The notes beneath the pieces were generated by a model. The model searched no databases and had not been told where the DNA came from. It saw only the letters and a list, made by a program, of their open reading frames with translations. The translations under genes were made by a program, and so were the position numbers. Below are positions 5,778 through 11,578 of a stretch of 12,842 nt of DNA, piece after piece. Each line of letters starts with the position of its first letter. Positions within the stretch are counted from its first letter, which is position 1. Source of the DNA: Candidatus Colwellbacteria bacterium RIFCSPLOWO2_01_FULL_48_10. Its GTDB lineage: Bacteria > Patescibacteriota > Minisyncoccia > UBA6257 > Colwellbacteraceae. The DNA is taken from positions 27,125 to 39,966 of the forward strand of contig MHIY01000021.1 of the NCBI GenBank assembly GCA_001817755.1. The letters are read 5' to 3'.

Positions 5778-6440
5778 ATGAACAACAAAATCAAAGCAGT
5801 CGTATTCGACATAGACGGGACGCTTATGCCTGAGTTCCCAGAGCTTCGATCATGGCTCAGGTTGACTAGTGATTTAGGGCTTTCAGCTGATGAACTTGAA
5901 AAAATATTTCAAGATATGAGAAATGGCAAAATTTCTTATCCTCAGGCGAAAACTGAATTAATTAAGTTATGGCAAAGCTTCGGAAAGGCAACCAAGAAAG
6001 AATTTTCAGAGATATTTTCTAATTGGGCCCTAAAAGAAGACGCTGAACCTATTTTTAAATATTTAAATGGAAAAGGATATAAGACTGGATTAATAACAGG
6101 ATCAGTGGACTTGTTTGCTGAAATTGTAGCCAGGAAAGTCGGAGCGGACGAATGGTATGCGAATACAGAGCTCATGTGGGATGAGGCGGGAAAATTGGAT
6201 GACTTTGTCTACACGCTAAAGCAGGGCGAGAAGAAGCTGGAGCAGTTCAAGGCGTTTTGCGCGAAGAATATGCTTCTGCCTACCGAGTGTGCCGCGGTCG
6301 GCGACGGAGAGAATGACGTCGAGATATTCAAGGCATCTGGGCACGGCATTGCCGTCCATTCGCCAAGTTCGCTTCACCTCGACCCATTCGCCTGGAAGAA
6401 GGTGAAAGACCTAGGCGAAATAGAACAACTTTTACCATGA
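5778..6440 (+). CDS. HAD-superfamily phosphatase, SerB-like
   Basis: The 220-residue protein carries all haloacid dehalogenase motifs. Motif I DIDGT (D11 nucleophile, D13) is near the N-terminus, motif II ends at T107 in LITGS, a lysine of motif III lies in the KQGEKK stretch (148-153), and motif IV GDGEND (175-180) binds magnesium. A helical cap sits between residues 20 and 90. The layout resembles the phosphoserine phosphatase-like branch acting on small phosphorylated metabolites, but the substrate is not evident. Its stop codon overlaps the methyltransferase start as ATGA, showing tight coupling. The 5' half is distinctly more AT-rich than the 3' half, and an AT motif like those in the intergenic repeats lies at about 6053-6070. 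Confidence 0.88.
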   Translation: MNNKIKAVVFDIDGTLMPEFPELRSWLRLTSDLGLSADELEKIFQDMRNGKISYPQAKTELIKLWQSFGKATKKEFSEIFSNWALKEDAEPIFKYLNGKGYKTGLITGSVDLFAEIVARKVGADEWYANTELMWDEAGKLDDFVYTLKQGEKKLEQFKAFCAKNMLLPTECAAVGDGENDVEIFKASGHGIAVHSPSSLHLDPFAWKKVKDLGEIEQLLP

Positions 6441-7282
6441 ACAGGCCGGACAGAAGTGAGGTGGCGAAATACTACGATGAGACGCTGTTGTTCTATAAAT
6501 ATATTTGGTACAAGGCGGGCGGGAGCAACGGCATACATTATGGTTTCTGGGATAAGGACACGCAAAATATCGAGGCAGCTCTTTTGAACCAAAATAAGTT
6601 CATGGCGGAGCTTGCTAAAATAGATCCGAGTTCCAGGGTCTTAGATGCCGGCTGCGGTGTTGGCGGAAGCGTAGTTTGGCTCGCAAAAAACATAGGCGTT
6701 AAAGTGATGGGCATAACTATAAGCCGTAAACAGCTTAAAGAGGCTGGAAAGGTTGTTCTCAGAAGTGGAGTTGGGGACAAGGTTGAGTTTTTTCTGCGTG
6801 ATTATAGAGAAACCGGTTTCCCGGACGGCAGTTTTGATGTTGTCTGGGCAAGCGAAAGCGTTTGTTACGCCGAGGATAAAAAAGATTTCATCAAAGAAGC
6901 GTTCAGGCTTTTAAAACCAGGCGGAAGACTAGTGGTCGCCGATGGATTTTTATCAAGATTGCCCGATGGATTGCAACAGAAAAACTATTGTGACTTGTTG
7001 GGGGGATGGGCGTTGCCGAATCTGGCTATCAAAGACGCATTCGAGACCGATGTTAAGGAATGCGGATTTAAAAATGTCAGATTTATAGACAAGACTGAAG
7101 CAGTCAGGAATTCTTCCGAACGCATCAAAAAACTATTCTCAAAATACGCTCTCTGCGTGAGAATCGCTGAGATTCTGGGCATTTTTCGCCAGGCGACCAA
7201 AACAAAACTTGCCGCTAGTGGACAATACGAGCTCATGAGGCGGGGTATAATGATCTACGGAGTTTTTTATGCCGAGAAATAG
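6437..7282 (+). CDS. SAM-dependent class I methyltransferase
   Basis: This 281-residue protein has a Rossmann methyltransferase core: motif I VLDAGCGVGG (68-77) binding the SAM amino acid moiety, GITIS after the second strand, an acidic loop DGSFDVVWASESVCYAEDKK, and LLKPGGRLVVAD. The preceding HYGFWD (34-39) is typical of the cyclopropane-fatty-acid, tocopherol and sterol C-methyltransferase group, so a lipid or small-molecule acceptor is plausible. The C-terminal 90 residues form a cap that probably sets specificity. The gene overlaps the HAD phosphatase by four bases and ends 11 bases before the pyrophosphohydrolase gene. Specific activity cannot be assigned from sequence alone. Confidence 0.85.
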   Translation: MNRPDRSEVAKYYDETLLFYKYIWYKAGGSNGIHYGFWDKDTQNIEAALLNQNKFMAELAKIDPSSRVLDAGCGVGGSVVWLAKNIGVKVMGITISRKQLKEAGKVVLRSGVGDKVEFFLRDYRETGFPDGSFDVVWASESVCYAEDKKDFIKEAFRLLKPGGRLVVADGFLSRLPDGLQQKNYCDLLGGWALPNLAIKDAFETDVKECGFKNVRFIDKTEAVRNSSERIKKLFSKYALCVRIAEILGIFRQATKTKLAASGQYELMRRGIMIYGVFYAEK

Positions 7283-7293
7283 CCTCGATTAGT

Positions 7294-7602
7294 ATGATGA
7301 AAAAATATAACAAACTGGTCAGAGACGAAATCCCCGAGATAATCAAAGCCAAAGGGCAAGAAGTAAAATTTCATATTGCCAGCGAAGACGAATATAGGCA
7401 GAAGCTTTTTGAGAAGCTCCAAGAGGAAACGGCAGAATTGGTTGCCGACGAGAGCATCGGCGAGGTTGCCGATGTTCTTGAGGTGGTGGAAGCGATTTGT
7501 AAGCTGAAGGGATATTCTCAGGCAGAAGTGCAAGCCATGAAGGCCAAGAAAGCGAATGAGAGGGGAAGATTTGATAAGAGAATCATCTTGGACGAATCCT
7601 AG
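7294..7602 (+). CDS. MazG / phosphoribosyl-ATP pyrophosphohydrolase-like protein
   Basis: The 102-residue product begins KYNKLVRDEIPEII, the hallmark of small all-alpha NTP pyrophosphohydrolases in the PRA-PH/MazG superfamily. The metal-binding signature is visible as EETAE (44-48) followed by E57 and D60 in GEVADVLEV. Such proteins hydrolyse nucleoside triphosphates to monophosphates and are seen as house-cleaning enzymes, which fits the Nudix gene upstream. Two ATG codons occur (7294 and 7297); either may be used. Its TAG stop shares the palindrome CTAG with the stop of the oppositely oriented glycosyltransferase gene, so the two coding regions overlap by four bases with no room for a terminator between them. 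Confidence 0.85.
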   Translation: MMKKYNKLVRDEIPEIIKAKGQEVKFHIASEDEYRQKLFEKLQEETAELVADESIGEVADVLEVVEAICKLKGYSQAEVQAMKAKKANERGRFDKRIILDES

Positions 7603-8732
7603 AGTTCTAAACTGTTAACGATTTCCAGCATGCGGCGCTGGAAGTTGCTTTTTGAGAATTTTGCCGCGGTGGCGGCTACCTCGCGCCGGTCAAAACGCAT
7701 CTTTTCCAGTTTTTGGACGGCGCCGATTATGGCCTCTGCGCTTTGTTCTTCAAGGCCTATCCCGTTTATGCCGTCCTGGAGTATGTCGCGGAAACCGCCG
7801 CGGTTAAGGGCGATTATCGGCGTTCCGCAAGCTATAGATTCGGCGGCTACCAGGCCGAATTCTTCGATCTGAGGGAATATGCATGCCTGCGCGCCGTTTA
7901 TAAGCGCGCGCAGTTCGTGATCGTGGACGCGCCCGATCATTTTTATATTCGGAGATTTGATGAGTCTTCGTATGATTCTTTCATCGGTTCCCGCGCCGGC
8001 GATTACGAGCGGCAAGCTGAGTTTCTCAAATGCCTCGATAATTATGTCGTGGCGCTTGTAGTTGATGATGCGGCCGAAAGACAAAAAATAATTTCCTTTG
8101 GCGACCGATGCGTCGAGATAGAATTTTGATTCGTCGAGCGGCGGGTGGATTATTCCCGCATCGCGTCCGTAGTGCGCTTTTATTTTCGCCTGCGTGTGGC
8201 GGGAGTTGGTGAGAATAAGGTCGGGTTTCTGGCCGGTTTTGCGGTCCCACCATTTTAGATAGCCAGCTATGGGCAGGATAAGTTTAACGACCGCCGCGGG
8301 GAAATATGTTTTCAAATGCGCGTCTGCATCCCAAGCATAGCGCAAAAGCGCGTGCACATAAGACAGGTGCTTGCCGTGCCCATATCTGACTCCCTTAGCG
8401 AAGCTTGCGGAGCTGGTGATAATGAGATCGTACCGATCGCCAAGGTTTATGCTCGCCGCGGCGAGGGCCATAAAGGGTATGAAAAGGCGGTGATATCGGC
8501 GCACAACGGGATTATCAAGAAAGCTGGTTTTTATTTCCCGCCCGGAGAAAAATCCGCCGAAAATTTCCTTGTCGTAAAAAAGGGTATATATCGGAGCATC
8601 GTGGAATATCTCCGCGAGAGCAAGCAGTACCCGTTCTGCGCCGCCGAATTGGTTTAGGCCGTCGTGCACCAGCGCCACGCGGAGAGGTTTTTTAAGTGGA
8701 GCATGTGCATCAGAATATCTCTTTTTATCCAT
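7599..8732 (-). CDS. Glycosyltransferase family 4 protein
   Basis: The 377-residue protein has the two-domain GT-B layout of family GT4. The N-terminal part has LRVALVHDGLNQFGGAERVL (17-36), with the usual glycine loop. The C-terminal nucleotide-sugar domain shows SFGRIINYKRHDIIIEAF (218-235), with K226 placed to hold the donor phosphate, then PQIEEFGLVAAESIACGTP (287-305), with the E-x7-E motif at E290 and E298. It would add a sugar, retaining configuration, to a lipid-linked or surface glycan at the inner membrane face. The ATG at 8732 is chosen because an upstream TTG at 8768 would extend into the divergent gene. Donor and acceptor are unknown. It is the only minus-strand gene. Confidence 0.92.
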   Translation of the reverse strand: MDKKRYSDAHAPLKKPLRVALVHDGLNQFGGAERVLLALAEIFHDAPIYTLFYDKEIFGGFFSGREIKTSFLDNPVVRRYHRLFIPFMALAAASINLGDRYDLIITSSASFAKGVRYGHGKHLSYVHALLRYAWDADAHLKTYFPAAVVKLILPIAGYLKWWDRKTGQKPDLILTNSRHTQAKIKAHYGRDAGIIHPPLDESKFYLDASVAKGNYFLSFGRIINYKRHDIIIEAFEKLSLPLVIAGAGTDERIIRRLIKSPNIKMIGRVHDHELRALINGAQACIFPQIEEFGLVAAESIACGTPIIALNRGGFRDILQDGINGIGLEEQSAEAIIGAVQKLEKMRFDRREVAATAAKFSKSNFQRRMLEIVNSLEL

Positions 8733-8760
8733 TTGACCATATAATACTATGCGCGAATCA
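8733..8760. promoter_or_regulatory. 28-base divergent promoter between the two glycan genes
   Basis: The gap between the opposed start codons is 28 bases. On the plus strand, TATAAT (8740-8745) is a perfect -10 box ending 15 bases before the ATG at 8761. On the minus strand the same AT segment reads TAGTATTAT, giving TAGTAT (8749-8744) 11 bases before the other ATG. Good -35 elements are not obvious on either side. Any -35 contacts would lie inside the opposite coding region, so the two promoters probably exclude each other. Confidence 0.5.
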
Positions 8761-9372
8761 ATGAACAAAACTTATCCAACTTGGAAACGCTTTGAAGATA
8801 TCGTAGGCGCTATTGCTGGCATGTTGTTTTTTCTGCCTTTTGCGCCTTTTGTGGCGTTAGCGGTGAAGCTGGAGCATCCCAAGAGTCCGGTTTTAGTGAG
8901 GCTTCCTAGGATAAGCGGCGGGGAAATTATAATGATTTATAAGTTCCGCAACATGGTGCCGGACGCGGACAAGATGAAGCCCGGGCTCGCGCATTTGAAT
9001 GAGCGCGCCGACGGACCGTTTTTCAAGATACGAAAAGATCCGCGGGTAACGCGCGTCGGGCGGGTCTTGCGAAAATTCCGCATTGACGAATTTCCCCAGC
9101 TCTTGAACGTCTTGAAGGGGGAGCTGTCGCTGGTCGGGCCCAGGCCGCATGAACCTGGCGAAGTCGATAAGTATCCTCCCGAATACCGCCATGTGCCGAT
9201 GGCCCGCGCGGGCGCAACTGGATTGTCCCAGGTAAGCGGCGCTTCCAGTCTGCCTTTTGAAAAAGAGCTTGAACTCGACAGTCTTTATTTGGCCCGCCAG
9301 TCGCTTTTTATCGATACGAAGATAATATTAAAGACGGTGTTGATACTTTTTTCAGACCCAACAGCCGTATGA
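8761..9372 (+). CDS. Polyprenyl-phosphate sugar-1-phosphate transferase (monotopic, PglC/WcaJ-like)
   Basis: The 203-residue protein is a bacterial sugar transferase (PF02397). A hydrophobic segment with central prolines (about residues 13-36, GMLFFLPFAPFVALAV) matches the re-entrant membrane helix of monotopic phosphoglycosyl transferases. Then come YKFRNMVPDADKM and the catalytic region FRIDEFPQLLNVLKGELSLV followed by GPRP, with the Asp-Glu dyad at D109-E110. Members move a sugar-1-phosphate from a UDP-sugar to undecaprenyl phosphate, the first step of O-antigen, capsule or exopolysaccharide synthesis. It is the short catalytic form without the four-helix N-terminal region of WcaJ. The ATG at 8761 is preferred over 8749, which lies only three bases after the -10 box. 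The sugar cannot be predicted. Confidence 0.92.
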   Translation: MNKTYPTWKRFEDIVGAIAGMLFFLPFAPFVALAVKLEHPKSPVLVRLPRISGGEIIMIYKFRNMVPDADKMKPGLAHLNERADGPFFKIRKDPRVTRVGRVLRKFRIDEFPQLLNVLKGELSLVGPRPHEPGEVDKYPPEYRHVPMARAGATGLSQVSGASSLPFEKELELDSLYLARQSLFIDTKIILKTVLILFSDPTAV

Positions 9373-9418
9373 AAGTAATCGCGAACAACGCGAATAAAAT
9401 TAATAATGCGAATGAATA

Positions 9419-9435
9419 GGCAAAAGTCGTACAAT
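9419..9435 (+). promoter_or_regulatory. Putative promoter of the DUF4012 gene
   Basis: GGCAAAA at 9419-9425 followed by TACAAT (9430-9435) repeats the arrangement in front of hpf (GGCAAAA at 356-362, TACAAT at 368-373) with one base difference in spacing. No good -35 element is visible. Between 9373 and this site there is only a weak TCGCG/CGCGA hairpin (9379-9393), so read-through from the sugar transferase gene is also possible. Confidence 0.4.
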
Positions 9436-9457
9436 ACAGATAACTAATTAGCACTAT

Positions 9458-11560
9458 TTGCTTAAATTCGTATTATTAGTGAATACTCTTGTGAAAATCT
9501 TCAGGAAAAACAATTCAAAAGGTTCGAATCATGTCATGGCCGACATACGGCAGTCTTCGTTTCGCAATGATTCTAAAACAACGGAACGCCGTGGATATTT
9601 TTCGCGCGCCGGATGGCGGCCTAAAGAGCAGATCATAATTCGAAACCGTTTCCGCTGGCTTAAAAGAACAGTTTTTGGGATCATCGCCGTTTTATTTTTA
9701 TTAGTTGGGGGTTATTCGGCTTATCTCTGGGTTCACCGGTATGAAGTGGTAGATTCAATATCTGAAATCTTCGGCGGGCTAAGATCAGCTGGAAGCGAAC
9801 TGACCAAACTGGAGACCGATGGAGTGTCGGAATCTTTGGCTAAAATTAATTCGAACATCGAAATCCTTAGAGGACTTACGAAATATTTGACCGGCACGCC
9901 GTTCTTGAAGCAGGTTCCCGACGCTTTCTCTAAAGTTAAGGAATTAGTCGCGAGAGTTGATTCTATTAACAAAGGCTTAGTGGAGGTCAAAGACAATGGA
10001 GTGAAATTATTCTTCAAGGACAGCGGTGGCCGCTTACTGGAAATACTACGGACTACGGAGGGCGATCTGGTCGCGATTCGTTCGATCGCTGCCGATCTGT
10101 ATGAGACCATCTCTAGGCTGAACAAAGGTTCCATACTCGAGGGCATAGGTCCAGAATATCTTTCCTTCAGCGCCTCGATCGACCGGGTGAATGCCGGGCT
10201 TACGGCCTTGATAGCGCTCTTGGAACGGCCGGGCGAAGTCCATTTCGCCGTTGCTTTTGAGAATCCGTCGGAGATAAGGCCGTCGGGCGGTTTTAACGGA
10301 AGCTACGCTGATTTAGTCTTGGAAAATGGGGAGATCTCGAAGATAGGCGTGGACGATATTTATCATCCCGATCTTTTCACGAAAGTTAAGGTTGTTCCGC
10401 CCATTCAGCTCCAGACAATTACGCCTGGCTGGGGAGCGCGTGACGCCAATTGGTTTTTCGATTTTCGCACGTCAGCCATGCAATTGATGGATTTTTTGGA
10501 GAGCTCGGACATCTATCGCGGCCAGGGCGTTAGATTTGACGGCGTAGTCGCTATAAACGTTAGGGTCATGGAAGATATTCTCAGAATTATTGGCGATATC
10601 AGTCTGCCTCAATACAAACTTGTTCTTAATAGCTCCAACTTCTTGCGCGAGGTGCAAGAAGAAGTCGAGGCGGGCCAGGATAAAAAGCCGGGCCAGAATC
10701 CGAAAAAGATACTTTCGGTCATAACCCCAATCATTATTGAGCGTTTGCAGAATCTAACCGATATCCAGAAAGAAGAGGTTCTGGGCTTGCTTGGAAAGCG
10801 ATTGGCGAACAAAGACATAAAATTATATTTCCACGACAATACTTTGGAGTCGATCGTATTACAGTATGGCGTGACAGGCGATGTTTTCCAGCCTCCCGCC
10901 GGATGGAATGGTGACTATCTAGCCGTGGTGAACGCGAACATCGCAGGCGGCAAAAGTGATGCTTTCATATCCCAGTCCATTGAGCTTATCTCGGTCATTG
11001 GCTTGTCCGGTGAGGTTAAGAATACTCTGGCTGTGAAACGGACTCATGGCGGCGGAAAACAAAAGGAGTCTTGGTATCGCGCAACGAACCAGAATTATTT
11101 GAAAGTTTTCACACTCCCGAATGTCCGCCTGGCAGATGCGAAAGGCGGGGGCACGAAGGTGATAACGCCGAAAGTTGATTACAAAAAGGGCGGTTATGCG
11201 GTTGATGCAGACCTTGATGCCGTTGAAAAGACGCTTCAGGAAATTCCCGAGTTTAAATTGCAAAGATACGAGGAATCAGGCAAGTCCGTTTTTGCAACCT
11301 GGATCAATGTTGCCGCCGGGCAATCAAAAACTTTGGAACTCAACTACCAAAACCCGCGTAAACTTGTCCTTTCGGACGGATTAAAGTACTCTTTCGTTCT
11401 CGACAAGCAATCTGGGGTTGAATCAGCCTTCAAGTACAGCATCGAAGCGCCCGACGGGTTTATCTGGATCGAATCCGAATCGGCGGTTTTCACTTATTAT
11501 TCCGCTTCTCTCCCGTCCCGATTAGTATTGGAACTCACACTGCGCTCCGCTGATATTTAA
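9458..11560 (+). CDS. DUF4012 family membrane-anchored protein
   Basis: This protein of up to 700 residues has a basic cytoplasmic N-terminus, one membrane segment (TVFGIIAVLFLLVGGYSAYL, 71-90), a helical region to about residue 240, and the DUF4012 core. The core signature is NPSEIRPSGGFNGSYADLVL (269-288), then GVDDIYHPD and WGARDANWFFDFRTSA. The large C-terminal part is expected outside the membrane. The family is common in CPR and Gram-positive-like bacteria near glycan genes; no activity is established. The N-terminus is uncertain: the longest frame starts at TTG 9458, with alternatives GTG 9479, GTG 9491 and ATG 9536, all upstream of the membrane segment and none with a clear Shine-Dalgarno sequence. 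Its stop lies 18 bases before lepA. Confidence 0.88.
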   Translation: MLKFVLLVNTLVKIFRKNNSKGSNHVMADIRQSSFRNDSKTTERRGYFSRAGWRPKEQIIIRNRFRWLKRTVFGIIAVLFLLVGGYSAYLWVHRYEVVDSISEIFGGLRSAGSELTKLETDGVSESLAKINSNIEILRGLTKYLTGTPFLKQVPDAFSKVKELVARVDSINKGLVEVKDNGVKLFFKDSGGRLLEILRTTEGDLVAIRSIAADLYETISRLNKGSILEGIGPEYLSFSASIDRVNAGLTALIALLERPGEVHFAVAFENPSEIRPSGGFNGSYADLVLENGEISKIGVDDIYHPDLFTKVKVVPPIQLQTITPGWGARDANWFFDFRTSAMQLMDFLESSDIYRGQGVRFDGVVAINVRVMEDILRIIGDISLPQYKLVLNSSNFLREVQEEVEAGQDKKPGQNPKKILSVITPIIIERLQNLTDIQKEEVLGLLGKRLANKDIKLYFHDNTLESIVLQYGVTGDVFQPPAGWNGDYLAVVNANIAGGKSDAFISQSIELISVIGLSGEVKNTLAVKRTHGGGKQKESWYRATNQNYLKVFTLPNVRLADAKGGGTKVITPKVDYKKGGYAVDADLDAVEKTLQEIPEFKLQRYEESGKSVFATWINVAAGQSKTLELNYQNPRKLVLSDGLKYSFVLDKQSGVESAFKYSIEAPDGFIWIESESAVFTYYSASLPSRLVLELTLRSADI

Positions 11561-11577
11561 AGATTTAAACATTTAAA
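11552..11577. repeat. AT-rich dispersed repeat at the DUF4012-lepA junction
   Basis: This 26-base stretch, starting GATATTTAAA and ending AAACATTTAAA, matches 4103-4128 inside the four-helix-bundle gene at 23 of 26 positions. It covers the DUF4012 stop codon and fills the 18-base gap before the lepA ATG, so it must also contain any lepA ribosome-binding or promoter signal. Low complexity lowers the significance of the match. Confidence 0.4.
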
Positions 11578-11578
11578 T

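Noticed and set aside
5321..5812. 163-codon minus-strand frame
   Set aside because: It is antisense to the PPC-domain gene and has low-complexity serine/threonine-rich content typical of shadow frames.
7713..8657. Plus-strand frames of 138 and 113 codons
   Set aside because: They are antisense to the glycosyltransferase gene and match no recognisable family.
9379..9393. Terminator after the sugar transferase
   Set aside because: The stem is only five base pairs and the following sequence is A-rich, not a T-run.
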